Shown piece by piece: positions 7,403 to 15,075 of a stretch of DNA of 19,026 bases. Position numbers and translations under genes: made by a program. The DNA lies in assembly GCA_040902105.1 (NCBI GenBank), contig JBBDXW010000057.1:1-19026 (forward strand), written 5' to 3'. Every line of letters starts with the position of its first letter. Position 1 is the stretch's first letter. The notes under the pieces are model-generated. The model was not told where the DNA came from. It made no database searches and saw nothing but the letters and a program-made list of their open reading frames with translations. Origin of the DNA: IDS-8 sp040902105 (lineage in GTDB: Bacteria > Pseudomonadota > Gammaproteobacteria > Steroidobacterales > Woeseiaceae).

Positions 7403-7425
7403 CGTGGTTCAAGTACCCGGCCCAC
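7403..7425 (+). repeat. imperfect copy of the tRNA 3' end
   Basis: This stretch reads CGTGGTTCAAGTACC then CGGCCCACC. The tRNA 3' end at 7291-7318 reads CGTAGGTTCAAGTCCTACC then AGGCCCACC. The copy keeps the T-loop and the acceptor/CC end but has lost a few bases. It could be the scar of an integration event at the tRNA or of a decayed tandem tRNA. No 5' tRNA half is present here. Confidence 0.45.
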
Positions 7426-7427
7426 CC

Positions 7428-8336
7428 CTATGCTACAAACGTCGATTGGGGCGCGAGGCCTCTCGGGATCAAAAACGTCAGTAAGCCGCCCACAAGCGCC
7501 ATCCCGAGCACGAACAAATGGAGGTTTATACCGCCAATGATGGCGTGGTGAGCCTTGACGCCAAGCGGTGTAACGGCGGCGAACACCCCCGCTTCGTAAC
7601 TGCCGATTCCAGCCGGGGGATTGATCGGCAACACGGTTGAAAGCTCACCGCCTGCCGCCCCGAACACGGACTCGGCGAAATCGATCGGCGCGAATATTGT
7701 CAGGATCCAGGCAAAGGAAACGAGCTTTACTCCCCAATTCAGGGTCGTCCAGCCCCAGCTTTCGAAAAGCCTGCTTCGCGATTTCGGCAGTGTCTTCAAT
7801 ACGCCGGCAATCAACGCCGAAAACCTGTTGTCGTGTTTGTCGAACACGACACCGCAGGTTTCCCAGAGGATCACGGCGAAAATCGGCAAGACGACCCAGA
7901 CGACCAGCAATGGCGCGACCCAGCGCCAGGGAGTCGCCAGCCACAATGCCGCCAGCGCAATCAGAATAAGCGTATGGAAATCGAGGTATCTGAGCCACAG
8001 CAACCCGGACACGGAGCGATTCACGGAAATCGCGAAGTAACGTTTCATGAGAATCGGAAACGACACTTCGCCAGAGTGCAACGGCAGAAAGTTTACGAAT
8101 ACGTTGTGCAGCAGGAACAGTCGGATACAGGGTCGGATGTCGTTGCATTCACGATAGAAGCGAAAAAGCCTCGCGGATCGGATCACATAGGTTAGCAGGA
8201 CGAGGAGCGCGGCACCGAGAATTGCGGAAGGGGAGGCCCGGGTCCAGGGTTCCAGCAATCGCGACCAGCCGACCGTGAGTTCGACCGCGGCTACCAGTAC
8301 CACTGTTAATAACGCATATGTAATCTTTAACCACAC
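7428..8336 (-). CDS. lysylphosphatidylglycerol synthase transmembrane / UPF0104 family membrane protein
   Basis: The roughly 302-residue protein is highly hydrophobic with about eight membrane segments. It contains signatures of the MprF/AglD/YbhN-type transmembrane family: NVFVNFLPLHSGEVSFPILMKR, the paired S/G-rich loop LSTVLPINPPAGIGSYEAGVF, and a C-terminal LGMALVGGLLTFLIPRG. Members are lipid flippase-like or uncharacterised inner-membrane proteins. There is no soluble aminoacyl-transferase domain, so aminoacyl-lipid synthesis should not be assumed. The open frame runs up to 8531, but GTG at 8336 is preferred because AAGGGA lies 8 nt upstream and the N-terminal extension has no hydrophobic or conserved character. 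It converges on the tRNA gene and stands alone. Confidence 0.8.
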   Translation of the reverse strand: MWLKITYALLTVVLVAAVELTVGWSRLLEPWTRASPSAILGAALLVLLTYVIRSARLFRFYRECNDIRPCIRLFLLHNVFVNFLPLHSGEVSFPILMKRYFAISVNRSVSGLLWLRYLDFHTLILIALAALWLATPWRWVAPLLVVWVVLPIFAVILWETCGVVFDKHDNRFSALIAGVLKTLPKSRSRLFESWGWTTLNWGVKLVSFAWILTIFAPIDFAESVFGAAGGELSTVLPINPPAGIGSYEAGVFAAVTPLGVKAHHAIIGGINLHLFVLGMALVGGLLTFLIPRGLAPQSTFVA

Positions 8337-8657
8337 ATTCGGTTTCCCTTTAGTGATGAGCTCAGGTTCGTTTGCGCCGTGAGTTCCACAGCACAGCCGC
8401 CTGCGTGTGCGCGTCAGCGGCGCCGGCACTGCTCCGGCGAACGGTAAGAATCTCCACGGATAAGGCTGCCCAAACGAACCAACGTGGTAACGAATATGCG
8501 AGCAAGTTCTGTGCCAGCCATCACCAGGCAACCGATTGGCGGCGCCGGTTCCGTGCTCGCATTGCTAACGCGTGTAGCGATTGCAGGGTCATTGTAAATG
8601 TGTCCCGCACAGGAAACACACTGTCTGCCCTCTGCGACAGTTCTGCCAGGTGAAAAA

Positions 8658-8900
8658 TTACATTTTGAGTCGAGTTATGCGCAGCAGCGCCAGCGAAGAA
8701 TGCGCGACAACCTTTGAGACAGGGCACTGGGCAAGCGGGCACCAGGCAAGCTTGCGAATCAGTACGGGCACGGCAGCCTCGATACTTGCGAGCGACGAGT
8801 AACCGGTGCCGAAGTCGTCGACCGAAATCAGAACACCGAGCGATCGGAGCGTTTGCAATTTTGGACCAATCGATTCGACCGGCTCGACTTCGTAACCGCC
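8658..8900 (-). pseudogene. remnant of an EAL-domain (c-di-GMP phosphodiesterase) gene
   Basis: The minus-strand frame contains LQTLRSLGVLISVDDFGTGY followed by SSLASI. This matches the DDFGTGYSSL core of EAL phosphodiesterases and the helix just before it. Upstream residues VEPVES may be the decayed ExTES motif. After SSLASI the frame loses all resemblance to the expected LPVDxLKID stretch and soon ends. A partial match (SRLP) appears in another frame, suggesting a frameshift. The upstream part of the domain, with the EAL motif itself, is absent because the sequence runs into the palindromic repeat. The fragment cannot encode an active enzyme. Confidence 0.7.
8722..8751 (+). repeat. two imperfect tandem 15-mers
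   Basis: GGGCACTGGGCAAGC (8722-8736) is followed directly by GGGCACCAGGCAAGC (8737-8751), 13 of 15 identical. It lies in the decayed part of the EAL remnant, where the reading frame loses similarity to the family, so it may be a small slippage duplication. Confidence 0.6.
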
Positions 8901-8983
8901 CGAATAAGGGGGACGAATAAGGGGGACAGTGACCTTTTCTCCGACTTAAGGTCACTGTCCCCCTTATTCGTCCCCCTTATTCG
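8901..8983. repeat. perfect 36-bp inverted repeat with internal tandem 13-mers (REP-like)
   Basis: Bases 8901-8936 and 8948-8983 are exact reverse complements around an 11-nt loop. Each arm contains GAATAAGGGGGAC twice in tandem, followed by AGTGACCTT. The right arm ends 2 nt from the pmbA stop codon, so the RNA would fold into a very long hairpin at the end of the tldD-pmbA transcript. The composition resembles the GGGGACAGTGACC-type repeats often seen around REP-associated (Y1) transposases, but no transposase gene is in the window. Confidence 0.9.
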
Positions 8984-8985
8984 GC

Positions 8986-10302
8986 CTACGCTCCGGAAAA
9001 ATCGACGTCGGCGAAGACCAGTGACGGCGACAGTATCGTCGCGTACGGATAGACATCGTTGCCCGTGGCTTCGAGCCTGCTGAAGAGGGTGCGCAGATTG
9101 CCGGTCACGTTCATTTCACCGACCGGACGGCCGATGACGCCGTTTTCGATCAAGTGGCCGCGCAGCCCGAGCGAAAAATCACCGGTGGTGCCGTCGGCAT
9201 TTCCACCGAGCCATGAGGTGACATAGATACCCTCGCCGACGTCTCCCACGAGTTCGTCTAACGATTGCTTGCCGGCTCCGACACGGATATTCGACGGGCT
9301 GCCTGTGGTCGGCTCCATCCCGGCCTTGCGCCCATAGTAGGTATCCACGTAAATATTTCTGACGACGCCCACCTCGACGATCGGCAGCACCGCGGCGGAT
9401 ATACCCTCGTTGTCAAAAAGACGCGAGGCAAGACCGCGACGAATCAGCGGGTCGTCGATCAGGCTCAGCTTGTCACTAAAGGCCTTTTTGCCGGTCAGCG
9501 ATGCCCAGAACGACCTGCCCTGCTGCACACTTTGGGCGTACGCAGATTGCAGCAGCCGCTCGATCAGTGACGATGCGGCTCGCGAATCGACGAGCATGAT
9601 CGTCCTGACCGTCGGGCCCTTGTCCGCATCGAGACGAACGAGCGCCCGGTCGAGAGCCTGCTCGGCTATGGACCCGGCGACCGGCAGATCGCCGACGTGC
9701 GTGCCGCCTGCAAAAAAGCTGTCCGACGCGCGTCGCTCCCCGCGGTCCCGGAGCGTCACACGGGTGCCGAGCCAGCAGTATGTCGCCTCGCTCGAACCTG
9801 AAAAGCCGTTACTGCTTGCGCTTGCGGAAGTCACTCTGCCGTCATAAATCCCCGCTGTCGCCGAGATCACGCGCTCATGCCTGCGTGCAGCGTCGTCGAG
9901 TGCAACGCACCATGCAAGCCGCTGTTCACGATCGAGCCTGCTTACGCTGCCGTCAACGAGGTCCAGATCGGTCGCCGGACGGTTTTCGAACAACTCGGCA
10001 GGCGTAATCTCGCGATGCGGATCCGGTTCCAGCGCCGCGGTTATCGCGACCGCCTGTTGCAGGAATCCTGTGAGCCTGTCGGCGTCGAGGTCGGTGGTCA
10101 AGTGGCTGGAATAGCGTCCATTCGCGTAAATTTGTACGGACAGGTTCCGCGACGCCGCATCCTGCACTTTCTCCAGCGCACCGTCGCGGTAATTGAACTC
10201 GACGTCGCGGCTTTGGGTAGCGACGACCCAGGCATCGTCTGCGCCGGCGGCGACGGCCCGGTCGACAGCCTGTGCCGCGCGCTCATTGAGCTCAACCAGC
10301 AT
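8986..10302 (-). CDS. TldE/PmbA family protein
   Basis: TldE/PmbA is the non-catalytic partner of the TldD metalloprotease. The E. coli pair degrades unfolded peptides, matures microcin B17 and has been linked to CcdA antitoxin turnover. The 438-residue product has family-typical stretches: the early SRDVEFNYRDGALEKVQ, the central SLTGKKAFSDKLSLIDDP, and the C-terminal GLRGHLIENGVIGRPVGEMN then GNLRTLF. No HExxxH motif is present, as expected. ATG at 10302 is preferred over 10314 because GGAGG (10308-10312) precedes it by 5 nt. It overlaps the 3' end of tldD by 11 nt, which indicates translational coupling. No signal peptide is seen, in contrast with its partner. Confidence 0.92.
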   Translation of the reverse strand: MLVELNERAAQAVDRAVAAGADDAWVVATQSRDVEFNYRDGALEKVQDAASRNLSVQIYANGRYSSHLTTDLDADRLTGFLQQAVAITAALEPDPHREITPAELFENRPATDLDLVDGSVSRLDREQRLAWCVALDDAARRHERVISATAGIYDGRVTSASASSNGFSGSSEATYCWLGTRVTLRDRGERRASDSFFAGGTHVGDLPVAGSIAEQALDRALVRLDADKGPTVRTIMLVDSRAASSLIERLLQSAYAQSVQQGRSFWASLTGKKAFSDKLSLIDDPLIRRGLASRLFDNEGISAAVLPIVEVGVVRNIYVDTYYGRKAGMEPTTGSPSNIRVGAGKQSLDELVGDVGEGIYVTSWLGGNADGTTGDFSLGLRGHLIENGVIGRPVGEMNVTGNLRTLFSRLEATGNDVYPYATILSPSLVFADVDFSGA

Positions 10303-11833
10303 TTTCGCCTCCAACGGTCATGTTGGAGACCAGCACCGTCGGTATGCCCTGTGACACCGGCACCTGTTGCCCGTTCTTGCCGCAAGTCCAGCCGCCCGTA
10401 TCGAGATACGCGTCGTTCGCGACCATCGTGATGCGCTTCAGCGACTCCGGCCCGTTGCCAATGATATTGACGTCCTTTATCGGAGCCGTAATCTTCCCTT
10501 TCTCGACCAGCCATCCGTTCTTAACGTAGAACGTGTAGTCGCCCGCGCCGATCTGTACCTGGCCGTTCGTATAAGTCTCCGCGATGATGCCGCTGTCGAC
10601 TGACGCCACGATCTCGTCTTTCGTATGCGGGCCGTCCTCCATGAATGTGCAGGTCATTCTCGGCATCGGCGCAAAGCGGTAGGACTCACGCCGTCCGGAC
10701 CCCGTCACCGCAACCTTGTAGTGTTTTGCGCTGATCGAATCGTGCAGGTACGACCGAAGGATTCCGTTCTCGACCATCACGGTGCGGCCGCATGCATTGC
10801 CTTCATCGTCGTAGTTCAGCGCGCCCCGCTCTCTCGGGATCGTGCCCTGATCCACAATCGTGACGAACGGTTCGGCCACTTTTTTGCCGATCATGTCGGA
10901 ATAGATGCTCATGCCTTTGCGATTGAAGTCCGCTTCCATACCGTGACCGATTGCTTCATGCAGCAGGATGCCGCTTGCGCCCGCCGCCAGAATAACCGGC
11001 ATCTCGCCAGCCGGCGGACGTTTTGCTTCGAACAGGATCAACGTCCGATCGACCGCCTCTTTGACCATCCGGTCGATGCGTTCGTCGGTGTACCAGGAAA
11101 ATTCTTCGCGTGCCGCGACATTCGAAAACCCGCTCTGGGATTCGCCCTCGCGTGTAGCAGTGACCTGTGCGCTGAGACGCGTCATCGGCCGGTGATCCGT
11201 GATCACATGGCCATCGAGCGTCGCAATCAGCACTCGTTCGTCGGCATCGGCCCAGTAAACGGACACTTTGTCGATCGAGGGGTCCGCCAGTCTCGCGCGC
11301 CGATCGACACGTTGTAGCAGGGGCAGTTTCCTGTCGACGCCGATATCCGCCCAGGCAACTTCAGCCTTATAAAGATCACCCGCGCGTTTCGGGTTAAACG
11401 CCTGCGGCGCAACGACGCTTGAACCGTTGGCTATTGCTGCCGCGGTGCGGGCCGCCGCCAGCATGGAAGGCAGCGTCAGATCTTCAGTGAATGCGTACCC
11501 GGTCTGATCGCCGACGACGACACGCAGCCCGACACCCTGCGAAACTTCTGAATTTGCACGGCTCACGATGCCGTCTTCCATGCTGAGAAAATTGACTCGC
11601 TGATGCTGAAAGTAAAGATCCGCGGCATCGGCGCCATTGGCCGTCAATTCGGCCATGACCTGCGATATCGTTGCCTCATCCACGCCGAACCACGTGAGAA
11701 ACGGATTCTGCGGGGTCGGTTGTGTGACCGTAATCGCCTGATGGACTCCGCATCCCGACAGAAACGCCGGCATCGTGAGAATCGCGCTGCCCGCGGCGAC
11801 GCCACCCAGGAATTCTCTGCGCTTCATTTCCAT
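10292..11833 (-). CDS. TldD family metalloprotease with Tat signal and lipobox
   Basis: The 513-residue protein has the TldD zinc site HEAIGHGMEAD (292-302, with His292, Glu293, His297) and Cys484 in the WTCGKNGQ loop, which corresponds to the third ligand of E. coli TldD. Unlike the cytosolic enzyme it begins MEMKRREFLGG, a twin-arginine motif, followed by a hydrophobic stretch and LSGC (25-28), a candidate lipobox. Export by Tat and lipidation at Cys28 are therefore likely. GGAG sits 7 nt upstream of the ATG. It is the first gene of tldD-pmbA. Catalytic residues are complete, so activity is expected, probably in the periplasm. Confidence 0.93.
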   Translation of the reverse strand: MEMKRREFLGGVAAGSAILTMPAFLSGCGVHQAITVTQPTPQNPFLTWFGVDEATISQVMAELTANGADAADLYFQHQRVNFLSMEDGIVSRANSEVSQGVGLRVVVGDQTGYAFTEDLTLPSMLAAARTAAAIANGSSVVAPQAFNPKRAGDLYKAEVAWADIGVDRKLPLLQRVDRRARLADPSIDKVSVYWADADERVLIATLDGHVITDHRPMTRLSAQVTATREGESQSGFSNVAAREEFSWYTDERIDRMVKEAVDRTLILFEAKRPPAGEMPVILAAGASGILLHEAIGHGMEADFNRKGMSIYSDMIGKKVAEPFVTIVDQGTIPRERGALNYDDEGNACGRTVMVENGILRSYLHDSISAKHYKVAVTGSGRRESYRFAPMPRMTCTFMEDGPHTKDEIVASVDSGIIAETYTNGQVQIGAGDYTFYVKNGWLVEKGKITAPIKDVNIIGNGPESLKRITMVANDAYLDTGGWTCGKNGQQVPVSQGIPTVLVSNMTVGGENAG

Positions 11834-11981
11834 CGTGGCTCCTCTTGTCTTGAATAATGGACGGCTCGCGCACTCGCAGCAGGAATGCTTCTACCGCGAA
11901 GACTCCTGGTACGCCTTATTTAACATGAGACGTCCGGCCAGGGAAAACGATTGCAGCTCAAACTTCGATCGGCGTCACAGA

Positions 11982-12110
11982 ATGTCGCAGCCTGTCGCAA
12001 TTCTGCAGTGGACTTTTTTGGCCGGCTCACATGGGCGACCCCCGCCGGCCGGTATCAGGCTTGCGGCACTCGATGCCGACGGCGTCTTTACGGACGGGGT
12101 CGTCTCTTGC
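11982..12110 (+). pseudogene. possible kdsC-like HAD phosphatase 5' fragment
   Basis: A plus-strand frame reads AGIRLAALDADGVFTDGVV (about 12045-12101). This resembles the N-terminal DxDGVLTDG nucleophile motif of KdsC-type HAD phosphatases (KDO 8-phosphate phosphatase). The resemblance ends at once and the fragment runs antisense into the 3' end of the rhomboid gene. It may be a relic of a gene cut off when the neighbourhood rearranged. A short chance match cannot be excluded. Confidence 0.25.
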
Positions 12111-12729
12111 CGCGCCAGTACTGCAGCAGCAGGAAACCGAACAGCATGCCTCCGAGGTGCGCAAAATTGGCGACGCCAGGCGAGCGGCCGCTGACGCCGA
12201 GATAGAGTTCCAGCAGGCCATAGCCCAATACGAAATACTTCGCCTTCATCGGTATAGGCGGGAACAGCAGCATTACCGTGCGATTCGGAAACGCCATCGC
12301 GTAGGCGAGCAGGATACCGAACACGCCGCCCGACGCTCCGAGGGTGGGATAGACCCCGCCCTGCATACCCGCAACGATCAACTGCACGATGCCCGCGCCG
12401 ACCACGCAGGTCAGGTAATAGGTCAGAAAGCGCTGCAGGCCCATCATGCGCTCGAGATCCCGGCCGAACATCCACAGGCCGAACATATTGAAAAGGATGT
12501 GCTGCAGACTGCCGAAGTCGTGCAGGAAGCCGTAGGTAAGCAACTGCCACGGCATGAACTGCGGGTCGGTCGAGGCGAGCGGCCACAACGGGAAGTATCT
12601 GAACATCAGGTTCGGGGCCAGATGCTGCGCCGCATAAACCAGGCCGTTCGTGATAAGCAGCACGAAGATCGCGTTCGGAATCGCGCTGTTGTCCACCGGC
12701 TGCCGTCTTTGATACGAGAATTGATTCAA
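12088..12729 (-). CDS. rhomboid family intramembrane serine protease
   Basis: This inner-membrane protein has about six hydrophobic segments and the rhomboid catalytic dyad. Ser133 lies in GASGGVFG and His191 in NFAHLGGM (numbering from the start used here). The HILFNMFGLWMFGRDLE segment is also typical and includes the helix-2 His and Asn. The frame is open to an ATG at 12798, but the extra 23 residues are polar and unconserved; TTG at 12729 gives the usual short N-terminus and has GGAA 10 nt upstream. The start is uncertain. It follows the DUF2207 gene and is probably in the same transcript. Rhomboids cleave transmembrane proteins; the substrate here is unknown. Confidence 0.9.
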   Translation of the reverse strand: MNQFSYQRRQPVDNSAIPNAIFVLLITNGLVYAAQHLAPNLMFRYFPLWPLASTDPQFMPWQLLTYGFLHDFGSLQHILFNMFGLWMFGRDLERMMGLQRFLTYYLTCVVGAGIVQLIVAGMQGGVYPTLGASGGVFGILLAYAMAFPNRTVMLLFPPIPMKAKYFVLGYGLLELYLGVSGRSPGVANFAHLGGMLFGFLLLQYWRGKRRPRP

Positions 12730-12807
12730 AACAGGATGTTTCCTTCGCTCGGGCCGCTGGGAGGGTTTGTGGCTACGGGGGCATTGAGCCCGGCTCAAAA
12801 CACTGGC

Positions 12808-14505
12808 TTACCAGCCGCCGCCCCCGCCCCCGCCGCCGCCGCCGCCAGAAGAACCGCCGCCGCCGCTGCCGGAAGACGACCCTGGGGCCGTGACTGACGA
12901 ACTGATGGCCGCATCCAGTCCGCTGGTCAGCGCCGAAGTGCTGCGGCTGAAATTCCTGGCGTTCCAGGAGCCGTTGTACCAGGAGGGATGATACGGACCA
13001 CCCCCGGGGCCGCGCAAATTTGCGAGGATTGCCGCGAAACGTTCCGCCCAGCGTTGTTCCACGCCCATCGCGAGGGCAAACGGCAGGTAGCGTTCGAACA
13101 ACTCCGGCGTTTTTTCCGGTGGGTTTCTCAGGTTCATCTCGTCCTTCTCCGCGATCTCGAGGTAATCACGGAAGCCCGCCGCCTCGTCGAGCACTTTACG
13201 GCCGAGACCTGTCGGCCGCTTCATCAGAATCGCGAAAAGAACGATGACGAGGCCCATCGCAACGACTGTGCCGATGACCAACGGCGTCGGTCCGCTGCCG
13301 ACACGGAGCGCAATGATCGCCGCCGCGATCGCGATCAGGACGGCCGGCAGGTTCATCGCGCCGTTGGTCGTGAAATAGCGGTTCGTGTAGTCGCGCTTGA
13401 GCGATGCCCGGTGCTGCTCGCGCGCTTTTCCGAGTATCTCGTGATTGCTGTTCTGCAGTTCAACCCGCTTGCCGGCACTGAAAAGTCCGGCAAGAAGGGC
13501 TTTCTCCCCCGTGGCGAGCACCGCATCGGATCCGGCGTCCGCCTGTTCGAGAACGTGCTCATCGCCCGACTTCTCGATCCGCAGGTAGCCCTTCACCGCG
13601 AGATTGACGATCGCCGCAGTCATCGCTTTGTCGTCGTAGCCCATTCGCTCGATGAAACGCAGCGACGCCGGCGAAAAACCCTCGGGCGGTTCGTAACGCG
13701 TCACGATCAACCCTTCTTTCGGGTCGCGGCCGAATTTTCGCCATACCGGAATGTAGTAGGCAGGCACGCCGAGCAACCCGGCAAGGGCGACCAGAAGGTT
13801 AGCGTTGTCGAACAGCGTCCAGATCGCACGTTGCAGCGTACCCGGCTCCTCGACATACCCCTTCGGCCAGTCGACCGCGATCGTCAGGCCCTCAGCTGGG
13901 TGGAGCGGCTTCGTCGTCTCGAACTGCGCGCGGCCGGTGTGATCGACGGAAGCGGAGTAATCGCGGCCACTCTCGCCGAAGGCGCCGGTATAGGCGTCGA
14001 GACCGACAGATTCCGGCGGCAAGTCGAAGCCAAAGCTCACTGTTGCCGACGCATTGTCGATCGTGAAAGCCCAACCGAGCCCCGTAACATTCCAGTAAAG
14101 TTCGTCACGCGTGTCGAAAAAGCCGAGCATGCGCCCGGCATCGTAGCGGTACTGGTACGTGTATTCGCCCGGACTCAGGAGTCGATCGGCAGAGCCGAAG
14201 TAAGTGCGCACGCCGTTTCGTTGCGTTTCGGAATGGAAGTCTTCCGTTCGTCCGTCGCGCAGTACCGACTTCGGTTCATAGTCGACCTCGACATCGTTGC
14301 CGAAGCGATCCTCGTAGCGCGTCGGATAATCCCGGTAAATCCCGCGGCGGATGCTTATACCCTCGGCTCTGACGGTGATTGTCTCCGTCACCTCGATCCA
14401 GCCATCCTGGCGGACGAGAATATCGCTGTGGTAATCGAGAATCCGTTCGTCGGGCCAGGAGACGCATGGGCCCAACAACAGGCAGAACAGTGCGAGCTGT
14501 CTCAT
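12808..14505 (-). CDS. DUF2207 domain membrane protein with polyglycine tail
   Basis: The 565-residue protein has a cleavable-looking signal sequence (1-18). An extracytoplasmic beta-rich DUF2207 region follows (about 20-215, with DGWIEVTETITVRAEGISIRRGIYRD). Then come one membrane segment (about 236-255), a cytosolic part with the GFSPASLRFIERMGYDDKAM block (276-295), two membrane segments (about 386-427), and the GFRDYLEIAEKDEM block (444-457). The C-terminus is low-complexity: Ser/Gly, then eleven consecutive glycines and a terminal tryptophan, which is common in this family. Its function is unknown. It overlaps lemA by ATGA (4 nt), so the two are translated together; co-occurrence with LemA is frequent. 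Confidence 0.88.
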   Translation of the reverse strand: MRQLALFCLLLGPCVSWPDERILDYHSDILVRQDGWIEVTETITVRAEGISIRRGIYRDYPTRYEDRFGNDVEVDYEPKSVLRDGRTEDFHSETQRNGVRTYFGSADRLLSPGEYTYQYRYDAGRMLGFFDTRDELYWNVTGLGWAFTIDNASATVSFGFDLPPESVGLDAYTGAFGESGRDYSASVDHTGRAQFETTKPLHPAEGLTIAVDWPKGYVEEPGTLQRAIWTLFDNANLLVALAGLLGVPAYYIPVWRKFGRDPKEGLIVTRYEPPEGFSPASLRFIERMGYDDKAMTAAIVNLAVKGYLRIEKSGDEHVLEQADAGSDAVLATGEKALLAGLFSAGKRVELQNSNHEILGKAREQHRASLKRDYTNRYFTTNGAMNLPAVLIAIAAAIIALRVGSGPTPLVIGTVVAMGLVIVLFAILMKRPTGLGRKVLDEAAGFRDYLEIAEKDEMNLRNPPEKTPELFERYLPFALAMGVEQRWAERFAAILANLRGPGGGPYHPSWYNGSWNARNFSRSTSALTSGLDAAISSSVTAPGSSSGSGGGGSSGGGGGGGGGGGW

Positions 14506-15074
14506 TCGATGCTGCCGAGTTTGACGAGAGGCACTGCCGCGACGTCGTCGGATGACTTCTGGAAAAAGCTCCGTGCCGTGAACCCAAACCAGCCCGCCAC
14601 GACATTGGTGGGCACTGTTTCGATCCGGGTATTGAACTCGCGCACGGAGCCGTTGTAATAACGCCTGGCAAATTGCAGATAATCTTCGGTCTCGACCAGC
14701 TCGCTCTGCAGCTTGAGGAAGTTCTCACTGGCTTTGAGATCGGGATACTGCTCGGCAATGGCGAGCAGCCGTTTTACTCCGCCGCTCAGTTCTTCCTCGG
14801 CCCTGCCCAGAGTCTCGACGTCGGTAGTGCGCATCGCTTCGGCGCGCAATGCGGTGACCGCTTCAATCGTCGCACGTTCGTATTTCGCATACTGATCGAC
14901 AGCCTTCACTAACTGCGGTATGAGGTCGTGGCGGCGTTGCAATTGCACGTCAATGTCGCTCCACGCGCCATCGACCCGGTTTCGATCCCGCACCAGGAGG
15001 TTGTAAAGGACCGCAACGAGGACCGCGAGTAAAAGCAGAACTGCGGCCACCCAGTGGAATATGCCCGGCAACAT
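14502..15074 (-). CDS. lemA: LemA family protein
   Basis: LemA proteins are small membrane-anchored helical proteins of unknown biochemical role, usually with an outside-facing helical bundle. This one (about 190 residues) has a single N-terminal membrane helix (HWVAAVLLLLAVLVAVLYNL), then NRVDGAWSDIDVQLQRRHDL, which is the family signature, followed by long helices with YPDLKASENFLKLQSEL and YNGSVREFNTRIETVP. ATG at 15074 is chosen because it follows the MOSC stop by one base and places the membrane helix at the start; an ATG at 15107 lies inside the MOSC gene. The 3' end overlaps DUF2207 by 4 nt. This protein is not the sensor kinase that shares the name. Confidence 0.93.
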   Translation of the reverse strand: MLPGIFHWVAAVLLLLAVLVAVLYNLLVRDRNRVDGAWSDIDVQLQRRHDLIPQLVKAVDQYAKYERATIEAVTALRAEAMRTTDVETLGRAEEELSGGVKRLLAIAEQYPDLKASENFLKLQSELVETEDYLQFARRYYNGSVREFNTRIETVPTNVVAGWFGFTARSFFQKSSDDVAAVPLVKLGSIE

Positions 15075-15075
15075 C

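Noticed and set aside
7327..7551. 74-residue plus-strand frame after the tRNA
   Set aside because: Half of it is antisense to the UPF0104-like gene, no ribosome binding site and no motif; it contains the tRNA-end repeat.
12808..12870. CCG/CCC-rich run as a CRISPR or microsatellite feature
   Set aside because: It is the codon-level encoding of the glycine tail, with no spacer structure.
12988..14658. 556-residue plus-strand open frame
   Set aside because: It is antisense to lemA/DUF2207, has Arg/His/Gln-rich composition without motifs, and is explained by high GC content in a shadow frame.
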